From Candidatus Atribacteria bacterium (GTDB taxonomy: Bacteria; Atribacterota; Phoenicimicrobiia; Phoenicimicrobiales; Stramentimicrobiaceae): a DNA stretch of 11,034 bases. A model generated the notes under the pieces. That model worked only from the letters and a program-made list of their open reading frames with translations, ran no database searches and was not told where the DNA came from. The DNA lies in the NCBI GenBank assembly GCA_016934875.1, contig JAFGSC010000298.1, positions 1 to 11,034 of the forward strand. The letters run 5' to 3'. Numbering within the stretch: position 1 is the first letter of the stretch; each line of letters begins with the position of its first letter. Position numbers and translations under genes: made by a program. This document shows, piece after piece, positions 1 through 7,176 of this stretch.

Positions 1-1198
1 CAAACTGCATGGGTTCCTTTTTCAAGGTGTGGTGTATGTTTGTACGGTAGTCATAAATCCATACATCTTTTGTCCATGCGTCTTTAGCTCCCGGGCGATT
101 GTCGAAGAATAAAACATTTGCTTTTACACCCGGCTTATAAAATATACCTGTTGGTAATCTTAATATGGTATGAAGCTCAGTAGATTGAAGCATTTGTTTT
201 CGAACAGTTTCACCTGCACCACCCTCGAATAATACATTATCTGGTAGAACAACTGCTGCTTCCCCGTTTTCCTTGAGCAAGGTACGGATATGCTGAAGGA
301 AGTTAAGCTGTTTGTTGGATGTGGTCGCCCAAAAATCCTGCCGATTATATACCAGGTCTTCTTTATCCTGTTCGCCTTCTTCATTGGTGAAAGTCATACT
401 CGACTTTTTTCCAAATGGTGGATTTGCGAGTACATAATCAAATCTCTTCCCTTCATCTGCGACTAACGCATCAGCGGATGATATAAAGGTTTCACCGTCA
501 ATTTCACCAATATTGTGGAGAAACATATTCATTAAACACATCCTACGGGTGTTGGCGACAATCTCATTACCGTAGAAGGTTTTATTCTTCAAAAACTCTT
601 TTTGCTCTCGATTTAGGTCAGCATTTGATACAATGTAATCATATGCCGCCAGGAAAAATCCGCCTGTACCACAAGCCGGATCTGTAATGGTTTTCATGGG
701 TTCGGGTTGAACGCAGGCTACCATCGCCTTAATCAATGCTCTGGGGGTAAAATATTGACCCGCACCCGACTTGGTATCCTCTGCGTTTTTTTCCAAAAGG
801 CCTTCATAAATTTTACCTTTTAGGTCTGCTCCCATCATGCTCCACTTTTCCTTGTCCACCATATCGATGATCTTGTAGAGCTTTGCAGGATCCTGGATCT
901 TATTTTGTGATTTAACAAAGATTTGTCCGAGAGTACCTTTGGCTTTCGAGAGTTCACGCAGTGACCTAGTATAGTGTGATTCCAGTTCTGCACCTCTTTT
1001 CCCTTTCAAGCTTTCCCAATCACAACCTTCAGGAACTACTATTTCACGATTGTAAGGTGGTTTAGCAAACTCATCAACCATCTTTAGGAACAGCAGGTAT
1101 GTAAGCTGCTCCAAGTAATCACCATAACTAACACCGTCGTCACGGAGTACATTTGCAAAACTCCATACCTTTGAGATTATACTTGATTCATTACTCAT
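1..1198 (-). CDS. hsdM: Type I restriction enzyme M subunit (HsdM), 3' end cut by window edge
   Basis: DNA N6-adenine methyltransferase subunit of a type I restriction-modification complex. With HsdS it methylates the recognition site; with HsdR added it forms the restriction complex. I translated 399 codons from ATG at 1198 to the window edge. The N-terminal helical part (about residues 1-140, with a QLTYLLFLKM segment) matches the HsdM N-terminal domain. The AdoMet-binding motif DPACGTGGF lies near residues 173-181 and the catalytic NPPFGKK motif near 259-265. Full HsdM proteins are usually about 480-530 residues, so roughly the last hundred are outside the window. The start lies 7 bp after the hsdS stop, which suggests one transcript with hsdS and hsdR. 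No frameshift is seen. The reading frame touches the window edge without a stop. Confidence 0.96.
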   Translation of the reverse strand, partial: MSNESSIISKVWSFANVLRDDGVSYGDYLEQLTYLLFLKMVDEFAKPPYNREIVVPEGCDWESLKGKRGAELESHYTRSLRELSKAKGTLGQIFVKSQNKIQDPAKLYKIIDMVDKEKWSMMGADLKGKIYEGLLEKNAEDTKSGAGQYFTPRALIKAMVACVQPEPMKTITDPACGTGGFFLAAYDYIVSNADLNREQKEFLKNKTFYGNEIVANTRRMCLMNMFLHNIGEIDGETFISSADALVADEGKRFDYVLANPPFGKKSSMTFTNEEGEQDKEDLVYNRQDFWATTSNKQLNFLQHIRTLLKENGEAAVVLPDNVLFEGGAGETVRKQMLQSTELHTILRLPTGIFYKPGVKANVLFFDNRPGAKDAWTKDVWIYDYRTNIHHTLKKEPMQF

Positions 1199-1205
1199 AC
1201 TTCTT

Positions 1206-2579
1206 TCAATTCTTTTTTTTCGTTTTTATTCGCTCCAACAACTCTTCCGCAGGTTCCCAATCTGCTTCTTTCCTACAAACTTCCAACTCTTCTTCCTTCA
1301 GAAGCTTTCCCTCAAAGGCCTGTTTGAGGATACTTTGGCGTAGCGCTTCACTTTTCACCAGACCTTCATCTATATTGACTAAAATATTATCGCATACCGA
1401 AAGGCGGGATTCAATTTCAAAAATGACCTGTTTTTGTTCTTCCTTTGTTGGATAGACTATTTCGATAGACTTAATACTTGTCGAATTAATACTGTAATTG
1501 CCAGCAGTCGTTGCACATTTTTTTTCGATTTCCTTGCGACCGAATGAATTGAAAAAATATACAGCATATCTTGGTAAAAGTTCATTTTCATTAATTCTAA
1601 TCCTGATTAGCGAGTCAGAAAATATTAACCTGTCAATTGGGTCTTTAACCAGTGCAAATTTCCCTACATAATCCAAAGTTCCATTTTGTCGACAAACAAC
1701 TATATCCCCCTCTTTTAATCTGTATGTGTCTTCCTTTTCTTTGGGAATTTCAATGTATTTATAGTCATTTACGTTTGCTAATATTGAATTTGACTGTGTA
1801 ACAGCTGTGATGCCTAATCTCGGTATACCTATTCCATCTTCATTTGGTCGACCTGTAAAGCCATTTCTTGAACTAGTTACAAGCTCTTTAAATTCAACGT
1901 TATTCCATATCATTTCAGAATCATTCAATTTCCGCCACTTCTTTGTCAATTCCCCCTCAAACGCCTTTTTAAGCACCGCCTGACGGTAGATTACCAATTT
2001 TTCTTTGGCAGCTTTGAGGTTGGCAATGCCATTGTCCAACTCACTGAATAGTTGCTCTATTTTGGAGACTATGGCTCGTTGCTCGGGGAGGGGCGCAAGG
2101 GGGAAGTGAATGCTTTTATACTGGTCCTTATTTATTTTTGGCTGACCTGAACCTGCACTCACTAATTTTAATTGTTGCCAAAAGTTTAGTGAATTTGAGA
2201 AGTAAAGAAAATACTTCTTAACAATTGCTTGACACAAAATTACTTTGAACATATTAGGAGCCAGCGTAGCCCTTTGATTAAATTTTGGCATTAATAAAGT
2301 TGTTCCAACACCAGCTCCAACATTTGCGACCAAAATATCATCAGATTCTAAAAAGGACTTTTTTAAGAAATTATACCCATGTTCATCAGTATAAATAAAA
2401 TTTCTACTATTTTCTAAATTCTCCCTTAAATCTTTTAGCCGAACTAATACTGCATAATTAGCTTCCTTATAAGTTCTAACATTTTCTTTTAGAGCAGCAA
2501 AACTTCCATTAGCCTGATAATCTGTTAAAAAACTTATTATTTCCCCAAAACTCATATTTGTCCATCCCTTATTAATCAT
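1206..2579 (-). CDS. hsdS: Type I restriction enzyme specificity subunit (HsdS)
   Basis: DNA-recognition subunit that sets the target sequence for both methylation and cleavage. The 457-residue protein shows the classic two-fold layout: target recognition domain 1 (about residues 1-160), a conserved helical spacer (about 161-215, containing PLPEQRAIVSKIEQLFSELD and RQAVLKKAFEGEL), target recognition domain 2 (about 216-375), and a second conserved helix (about 376-430, containing EEQKQVIFEIESRL and RQSILKQAFEGKL). The two AFEG-containing helices are internal repeats and mark a bipartite recognition site. Its ATG overlaps the hsdR stop as ATGA, indicating translational coupling; an internal Met at residue 9 is a less likely start. 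Domain 1 is much richer in A+T than the spacer, a sign of domain exchange. The target sequence cannot be read from the protein by eye. Confidence 0.96.
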   Translation of the reverse strand: MINKGWTNMSFGEIISFLTDYQANGSFAALKENVRTYKEANYAVLVRLKDLRENLENSRNFIYTDEHGYNFLKKSFLESDDILVANVGAGVGTTLLMPKFNQRATLAPNMFKVILCQAIVKKYFLYFSNSLNFWQQLKLVSAGSGQPKINKDQYKSIHFPLAPLPEQRAIVSKIEQLFSELDNGIANLKAAKEKLVIYRQAVLKKAFEGELTKKWRKLNDSEMIWNNVEFKELVTSSRNGFTGRPNEDGIGIPRLGITAVTQSNSILANVNDYKYIEIPKEKEDTYRLKEGDIVVCRQNGTLDYVGKFALVKDPIDRLIFSDSLIRIRINENELLPRYAVYFFNSFGRKEIEKKCATTAGNYSINSTSIKSIEIVYPTKEEQKQVIFEIESRLSVCDNILVNIDEGLVKSEALRQSILKQAFEGKLLKEEELEVCRKEADWEPAEELLERIKTKKKN

Positions 2580-5377
2580 GCTGCCAATACTTCATTGAGT
2601 TCATTAATAATTGTATTCATCTTATCACCAAAAAGCTGGAACATTTTACCCCTGCCGCCCTTTGCATCAAAGGGAGTATAGTCCAGATCATCCACCTCAA
2701 CATGAAAACTGCTGGCAATATGATCTTTCAACATTCTCAGCCACTGCATTTGTTCCTCCGTAAATTTGAGTGTCCCTGCCTGCTTACCAAACACCCAATC
2801 CTGAAAGTTCTTATCCACTGTTTTGTTATATGGAGTTAACTGTCGGTCTATACCAGTCACCCTGCGGATTAAGGAAACCAAAGCCACCAATTCATTTTTT
2901 GGGCTATTACCTTTTACTTCTTCCAGCTGGGAATAGGCTTCCCACACATAATGTGGTGCCAGAAGCGGTTTTTCCAGTTTCAGCTTTTCAAGCAGATCCT
3001 TGATCATCTTAAAGGTGAGTTCCCGCCTGCGATACGGTTGGTCGTAGAAAATGCTCAGAGCAGTAATCTCATCTTTGTTGGCTTCGATGTATTCCCTGAA
3101 GCCCTTCACCACTTCTTCAGCCTTATCCTTGGTAAAGCTGTCCCACTCCGAACGGATGACTTTATCAATATTCACCGTGTCAATGATCTGTTCATGCACT
3201 TTGCGAACATTTTCGATGTATTCATTCAGCTCCCCTGTAAAAGTTTTTGCGGCGTGCTCAGTCAGTTCATTTTGAGCTTGCTTACGACATTCTTCTTCTT
3301 TGGAAGGGGTGCGATCCTGCACCGGAATTTCATTGACCAAAGTCAGGGTTCTGCCCTCAATTAAATCAGGATCGTAAGCATTGAGCAGGTCTTTGGTAGT
3401 TTGATTCAGCGTTTTTCCGCCTGACAGTTCTATAAATTTTGTCTTCTCATCTTGGGTAAGCTGCTTTTCCAAACGAATCAAACGGTTGGCCAGAGAAGTA
3501 AACAGGTCTTCATCCTGTAAGCCCATAGTCACCGCTCCGAGCAAATCCTTTAATGGAGTAGTTGGTTTGCGTTCCAGTGGTCGACTATCGGTTTTTTTGG
3601 ATTTGGTGGCACCCACCGCATCAACAATAACAAAGTGAGTTTTAGTGTGCTTAGCATTACGGGTTACTCGTTTAAGATCATCAAAATTGATGGTGCGGGT
3701 ACCCCGGCCTTTCATTTGCTCAAAGTAGTTGATACTCTTAACATCCCTCATAAACAGCAATACCTCCAGGGGTTTCACATCAGTACCGGTAGCAATCATG
3801 TCAACCGTAACTGCAATTCGTGGATTCCAGGAATTACGGAAGCGATTCAATACCGATTTGGCATCTTCCTCAATTTTGTAAGTCACTTTCTTACAGAAGT
3901 CATTACCCTCGCCAAATTCCTCTCGAATGATTTGGATAATATCGTCAGCATGACTGTCGGTCTTGGCGAAGACAAGAGTTTTGGGAACCTCAAATTCTCC
4001 GGTATCATCAAACCGATCAGGAAAAATGTTTGGTAAAGCCTCTCGGTAGGCTTTAATAATATGTCTGATCTGACTTGGGTTTACTACATCCTTGTCAAGC
4101 TTATTGCCAGTGTATTCATAATCCTCATCGAGCCGCTCCCAGCGCTTCTTTCGAGTGAGTTTTTCCCGCTTGTCAACATATTCCTTGGCTTTTATCTTTG
4201 CACCAGCCTGTGTGATTTCTGTTTCGATAGTAAAAACATCATACGGAACATTAACACCATCTGCCACAGATTCCTCGTATGTGTATTCACTTACGACATT
4301 TTCATTGAAAAAACCGAAAGTCCGTTTGTCAGGAGTAGCCGTTAATCCAATGAGAAACGCATCATAATAATCCAGCACCTGTTTCCAAAGGTTGTAAATG
4401 GAACGGTGGCACTCGTCAATTATAATGAAATCAAATTGTTCTATTGAGTTCTTGGCATTATATTCCACCGGCATCGGCTCTTTCTTTTGCCATTGCCAGC
4501 TTCTTTCATTAGGATTCTCCTCCTCAGCTGATTCGTCAAGTTCTTCCCCTTTCAAGATGGAATAAAGGCGTTGAATCGTAGAAATACAAACCTGACTATC
4601 CGAAGCAATGTAACTTGAACTCAAGCGCTGTACATTGTATAGTTCGGTGAATTTCCTATTGTCGTCTGTGGGCTGGTACTTCAAAAACTCCTGTTCAGCC
4701 TGTTCACCAAGATTTTTAGTATCCACCACAAAAAGGATGCGTTTGGCGTCTGCATGTTTCAATAAACGATAAACAAATGTGCAGGCCGTAAAGGTCTTTC
4801 CGGCACCAGTGGCCATTTGAATCAGGGCTTTTGGCCGATTGTCCTTGAATGAGGCTTCAAGATTTCGTATGGCTTTAATTTGGGCGGGGCGTAAACCTGT
4901 TTCTTCCAGCTCAACCATCTCTTTCAACCTGGCACGAAGAGTTGTCTCTTGTCCAATCCAATCCAGCAAGGTTTCGGGTCTGTGGAAATGAAATACAGGC
5001 CTGGATCTTGGCTTTGGATCACGATAATCTGTGAATCGGGTTAGGACACCTGTGCTTTCATATACAAATGGGAGTGGGTCGTTATTAAGGTACTTTAATT
5101 TACCTTGTGCATAATCTCTTGACTGGTCCTCATGTGTTGTCAGTTTTTCTCCCTGTTCCTCCCGTTTTGCCTCTATGATCCCTGCCGGTTTTCTGTCAAC
5201 AAATAAAACATAGTCAGCTGGTCCGACATCTGTTTGGTATTCACGCACTGCAACTCCTGCTCCAGCAGATAAGTTCACTTCATTCTTTGACTGAACAACC
5301 CATCCTGCCTCAACCAACATTTTGTCGATATGGTCACGAGCTTTCTGCTCCGGATTTTGATTAATATTATCAGTCAT
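2576..5377 (-). CDS. hsdR: Type I restriction enzyme R subunit (HsdR), EcoEI-like
   Basis: Motor and nuclease subunit: it translocates DNA using ATP and cuts unmethylated DNA far from the recognition site. The 933-residue protein has a PD-(D/E)xK nuclease domain at the N-terminus (Asp55 in GPADYVLF, then Glu69-Ala-Lys71), Walker A MATGAGKT at 188-195, the DECH box at 321-324, motif III TATP at 346-349, and helicase motif VI QMKGRGTR at 554-561. The region after about residue 600 fits the EcoEI-type R C-terminal domain that contacts the methylase core. All key residues are present, so it is probably active. The start ATG at 5377 has an AAGGA ribosome binding site at 5384-5388, six bases upstream. 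It is the first gene of the hsdR-hsdS-hsdM run and overlaps hsdS by 4 bp. Confidence 0.97.
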   Translation of the reverse strand: MTDNINQNPEQKARDHIDKMLVEAGWVVQSKNEVNLSAGAGVAVREYQTDVGPADYVLFVDRKPAGIIEAKREEQGEKLTTHEDQSRDYAQGKLKYLNNDPLPFVYESTGVLTRFTDYRDPKPRSRPVFHFHRPETLLDWIGQETTLRARLKEMVELEETGLRPAQIKAIRNLEASFKDNRPKALIQMATGAGKTFTACTFVYRLLKHADAKRILFVVDTKNLGEQAEQEFLKYQPTDDNRKFTELYNVQRLSSSYIASDSQVCISTIQRLYSILKGEELDESAEEENPNERSWQWQKKEPMPVEYNAKNSIEQFDFIIIDECHRSIYNLWKQVLDYYDAFLIGLTATPDKRTFGFFNENVVSEYTYEESVADGVNVPYDVFTIETEITQAGAKIKAKEYVDKREKLTRKKRWERLDEDYEYTGNKLDKDVVNPSQIRHIIKAYREALPNIFPDRFDDTGEFEVPKTLVFAKTDSHADDIIQIIREEFGEGNDFCKKVTYKIEEDAKSVLNRFRNSWNPRIAVTVDMIATGTDVKPLEVLLFMRDVKSINYFEQMKGRGTRTINFDDLKRVTRNAKHTKTHFVIVDAVGATKSKKTDSRPLERKPTTPLKDLLGAVTMGLQDEDLFTSLANRLIRLEKQLTQDEKTKFIELSGGKTLNQTTKDLLNAYDPDLIEGRTLTLVNEIPVQDRTPSKEEECRKQAQNELTEHAAKTFTGELNEYIENVRKVHEQIIDTVNIDKVIRSEWDSFTKDKAEEVVKGFREYIEANKDEITALSIFYDQPYRRRELTFKMIKDLLEKLKLEKPLLAPHYVWEAYSQLEEVKGNSPKNELVALVSLIRRVTGIDRQLTPYNKTVDKNFQDWVFGKQAGTLKFTEEQMQWLRMLKDHIASSFHVEVDDLDYTPFDAKGGRGKMFQLFGDKMNTIINELNEVLAA

Positions 5378-5383
5378 TCAATT

Positions 5384-5422
5384 TCCTTACTGCATGGCAT
5401 ATAATATATAGTCTGATGCCAT
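5384..5422 (-). promoter_or_regulatory. hsdR leader: ribosome binding site and inverted repeat over probable promoter
   Basis: A perfect 7-bp inverted repeat, ATGGCAT (5394-5400) and ATGCCAT (5416-5422), has arms 22 bp apart centre to centre, about two helical turns. The 15 bases between them are pure AT over most of their length and include TATATT/TATTAT options for a minus-strand -10 box. No good -35 box is visible. The AAGGA ribosome binding site for hsdR is at 5384-5388. The arrangement fits an operator straddling the promoter, or a leader hairpin. No obvious controller (C) protein gene is next to it, so the regulator is unknown. Confidence 0.4.
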
Positions 5423-5554
5423 TGTGATAATAACTCTTATTAATGATGAGAGATGAAGAATCTAAAATTACTGATTCTCAATTAAATTCTGGTATATAGA
5501 TGCCCGGTTTTTTTATAGGAGTGATTTACAATTTCCCAAATGAGATAGGCTACC

Positions 5555-5596
5555 TTATCCAAAAGAATAAAAATTAACGAGTTAATGATAGGATAA
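5555..5596. repeat. Nested AT-rich inverted repeats
   Basis: The inner arms are ATTAAC (5573-5578) and GTTAAT (5581-5586), separated by 2 bp. The outer arms are TTATCC (5555-5560) and GGATAA (5591-5596). The two sides of the inner pair are unequal (12 and 4 bases), so it would be an irregular hairpin or two stacked protein sites. Short arms like these arise readily in AT-rich DNA, so the significance is uncertain. Confidence 0.3.
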
Positions 5597-5700
5597 AACT
5601 ATCAGGCATAATTTATAATTAACTCAATTTTCACTTAAAAATCGGTCCAAATTTTTTCGACGATATTGACCTTTGTTATACCCTAATCTTTTCCCTGCAA

Positions 5701-5760
5701 CGGGAGGTGGGATACGGCAGGCGGTGGCTCCCCTGCCCGGGCCGGGGCAGTCCCTGGGTC
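5701..5760. repeat. GC-rich hairpin island
   Basis: This 60-base stretch is about 78% G+C by hand count, against about 22% in 5581-5640. It holds two adjacent stems: GGGAG (5702-5706) with CTCCC (5728-5732), and CTGCCC (5733-5738) with GGGCAG (5745-5750). No T run follows on either strand, so it does not look like an intrinsic terminator. It could be a short interspersed palindromic repeat, a protein-binding site, or a relic of foreign DNA. No second copy occurs in this window. Confidence 0.4.
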
Positions 5761-5809
5761 TTGAATCTGCTCAATAATATCAAGCTGCAAACGCCAGCAA
5801 GGTATAATT

Positions 5810-6427
5810 CTATTTGTTCATAATACCATGCCGAATTGCGATCTTCTTCACTTTCATTACCGTCCTTGTAGATACACCTGCAACTTTACTGACTTCTCTG
5901 ATAGTAAGTCCTTTTTTCAGGGATTTAATGACTTTCTGACTATTCGCTTTCTTCAGGAACTCTTTTTCCGATTCATTGGTTCCCGACGGTCGGCCAAGTA
6001 CTCCACCATTCTGAAGATAAACCTGCCGGCCAACCATAGTCCTCTCCTTGATATTTTCTAATTCCATTTCATAGAGAGACGACATAACTGAACTAATCAT
6101 TTTCCAGATCGGATTCTTTTGACCGTTTGGGCGGGATTGAAGCCCGATATTTCTTACCACTAAATTAACCTCATTATCCTCCAACCATTCAAGGGTTCTG
6201 ATAACATCACCTGTGTTTCTCCCCAGTCGTGAGAATTCCTCAACCACTAGTTCTTTTACCTTACCCTCATTGACAAGCTGAGCGACCTCCTTCCCTTTTG
6301 GCCTCTCATTAAAGCTGACAGAGCCTGAAACCTTGTCCAGGTATACCTGATCGTAATTATCATTATCTATTGAAAACCTGTCCCCGCTCTGCTGCAAGGT
6401 CGAAACACGATTATATTTGATTCTCAT
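5810..6427 (-). CDS. Small serine recombinase (resolvase/invertase type)
   Basis: Site-specific recombinase that cuts and rejoins DNA through a 5'-phosphoserine link. The 205-residue protein begins with a YNRVST motif, giving the catalytic serine as Ser9 and the partner arginine as Arg7. SRLGRN (residues 66-71) supplies the conserved active-site arginines 67 and 70, equivalent to the DRLGRD motif of gamma-delta resolvase. A long E-helix segment follows (about 105-135), then a C-terminal helix-turn-helix with TIREVSKVAGVSTRTVMK (about 175-192). Compared with gamma-delta resolvase, the stretch between Ser9 and the DKVSGS motif is shortened. It stands alone on the minus strand; the 283-bp upstream region holds repeats that may be its target. 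It may be a resolvase, an invertase or a plasmid-type multimer resolution enzyme. Confidence 0.9.
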   Translation of the reverse strand: MRIKYNRVSTLQQSGDRFSIDNDNYDQVYLDKVSGSVSFNERPKGKEVAQLVNEGKVKELVVEEFSRLGRNTGDVIRTLEWLEDNEVNLVVRNIGLQSRPNGQKNPIWKMISSVMSSLYEMELENIKERTMVGRQVYLQNGGVLGRPSGTNESEKEFLKKANSQKVIKSLKKGLTIREVSKVAGVSTRTVMKVKKIAIRHGIMNK

Positions 6428-6435
6428 AATGTGCT

Positions 6436-6441
6436 ATTATA
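6436..6441 (-). promoter_or_regulatory. Possible -10 box of the small recombinase, leaderless transcript
   Basis: A perfect TATAAT on the minus strand ends only 8 bases before the ATG of the serine recombinase. Transcription would begin about one or two bases before the start codon, giving a leaderless mRNA, consistent with the lack of a ribosome binding site. No good -35 box is at the right distance. A CATAATG direct repeat flanks the region (6425-6431 and 6463-6469) and could be an autoregulatory site. Confidence 0.35.
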
Positions 6442-6585
6442 TATCTTACTATAAATGTAACACATAATGATGGATTTGCCTCGTGTTTTAGAGCTTTTCT
6501 AAACAGATTTTTGTTTTACTTTTTGTTAAGATTAATATTACTGCAGCGGAGATCCACGGATCCGGCTGGATGGGTTTTTGCGCCG

Positions 6586-6679
6586 GAAGTCAAACTGCAC
6601 AATTAGTAAGTGCATTGCAATGCAGGCTATTAAAGTTTGCCCCGGGGGCCATTTTGATCCATGAAGTCAAACTGCACAA
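6586..6679. repeat. 17-bp direct repeat pair; candidate recombination site
   Basis: GAAGTCAAACTGCACAA occurs exactly at 6586-6602 and at 6663-6679, 77 bp start to start. Between the copies are a perfect 14-bp palindrome (6611-6624), a TGCAC/GTGCA inverted pair (6596-6600 and 6610-6614) and a CCCCGGGG palindrome (6640-6647). The block lies upstream of the small serine recombinase, where resolvase res sites usually lie. Its repeat layout does not match a standard three-subsite res, so the role is inferred only from position. Confidence 0.55.
6611..6624. repeat. Perfect 14-bp palindrome
   Basis: TGCATTGCAATGCA is its own reverse complement over all 14 bases. It sits between the two copies of the 17-bp direct repeat and shares TGCA cores with their ends. 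It would suit a dimeric DNA-binding protein or the crossover site of a serine recombinase. Confidence 0.5.
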
Positions 6680-6710
6680 AAATGCATACCTCCTTGCAGA
6701 TTAAATTCCA

Positions 6711-6968
6711 TTAAGGATTTCGGCTTAACATGTTGAGATAAGAATCTTTTATTTGTTTTTCATACTCGACGATAACATCTAATATCTGAAGCCCAAATGT
6801 TTTTGAATCCATGGGTGAAATTGTAATAAGTGGATTCTCCTCTGGATCTATACCTATCTTGTTCAGATAGGCATTGACAAATTCTTTATGTCGGTCAGTT
6901 AATTTGCTTTTAGCAGGGATAATTTCCTGATAATCTAAATAATAGTGCTCGTTATATTCTTTTTCCAT
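6711..6968 (-). CDS. Hypothetical 85-residue protein in operon with RHH regulator
   Basis: I do not recognise this protein. It is 85 residues, mixed charge, probably soluble, with no membrane segment or signal peptide. The first third is rich in Tyr, Glu and His; the last 35 residues look helical (LQILDVIVEYEKQIKDSYLN). Its ATG lies 13 bp after the stop of the RHH gene, so the two are surely cotranscribed. The arrangement, a small DNA-binding protein followed by a small partner, recalls toxin-antitoxin operons, but no toxin fold is evident and the order would be antitoxin first. It could equally be an accessory protein of plasmid maintenance or transfer. Only moderately sure that it is translated; the operon position is the main support. 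Confidence 0.65.
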   Translation of the reverse strand: MEKEYNEHYYLDYQEIIPAKSKLTDRHKEFVNAYLNKIGIDPEENPLITISPMDSKTFGLQILDVIVEYEKQIKDSYLNMLSRNP

Positions 6969-6981
6969 AATCTTAATTTTA

Positions 6982-7167
6982 TTACTCAGTGTTATTTTTA
7001 TTACTATTCTCAGGACTTATTGTGTCACGTTTTTCCTTCAAATAGGAATCTATTGCCTTGCGGACCAGGGCTGATTTGTTCCTTCGTTCTGTAATTAAGG
7101 CCTCCGCAACCTTCTTAAATTGAGCTTCGGTAATCCTGATTCGAAGCTGCCGTGTTTTTTTCGTCAT
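6982..7167 (-). CDS. Ribbon-helix-helix (CopG/Arc-like) DNA-binding protein
   Basis: Small transcriptional regulator, expected to bind DNA as a dimer through a beta strand. From the ATG at 7167 it has 61 residues: a basic strand near the N-terminus (RQLRIRIT), helix 1 (about residues 14-26, EAQFKKVAEALIT), a turn with the typical NKSALVRKAI segment, helix 2, then a disordered tail (about 47-61). A GTG at 7182 would add five residues (MIFIC); I prefer ATG because the extension is hydrophobic, overlaps the operator repeats and adds nothing to the fold. Three operator-like repeats lie just upstream, pointing to autoregulation. Such proteins act as antitoxins, plasmid copy-number or partition regulators, or relaxosome partners; here the partner gene is unknown. 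Confidence 0.82.
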   Translation of the reverse strand: MTKKTRQLRIRITEAQFKKVAEALITERRNKSALVRKAIDSYLKEKRDTISPENSNKNNTE

Positions 7168-7176
7168 ACATATAAA

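Larger units (their letters stand above)
5423..5809. other. Gene-free spacer between hsdR and the small recombinase
   Basis: I see no credible coding region here. The left part is very AT-rich (about 22% G+C in 5581-5640 by hand count) and contains the nested inverted repeat listed separately; the right part contains a GC-rich hairpin island. There is no clear terminator for the minus-strand recombinase gene that ends at 5810: only a weak 4-bp stem, followed by no T run. Confidence 0.6.

Noticed and set aside
1..9. CAAACTGCA at the left window edge, also present in the 17-bp repeat
   Set aside because: Only 9 bases and inside hsdM coding sequence; chance match.
1153..1455. Plus-strand reading frame opposite hsdS and hsdM ends
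   Set aside because: It lies antisense to well-supported hsd genes and its protein is low-complexity Ser/Phe-rich; shadow frame.
2951..3364. Several plus-strand frames inside hsdR
   Set aside because: All are antisense to HsdR, which has every expected motif over this range.
5745..5768. Similarity between GGTCTTGAATCTGC and the antisense T arm of the tRNA (GGACTTGAACCTGC)
   Set aside because: Twelve of 14 bases match, but flanking bases do not align and no other tRNA arm is present; too weak to call an attachment site remnant.
6586..6679. CRISPR array
   Set aside because: Only two repeat copies of 17 bp with a 60-bp gap and no cas genes.
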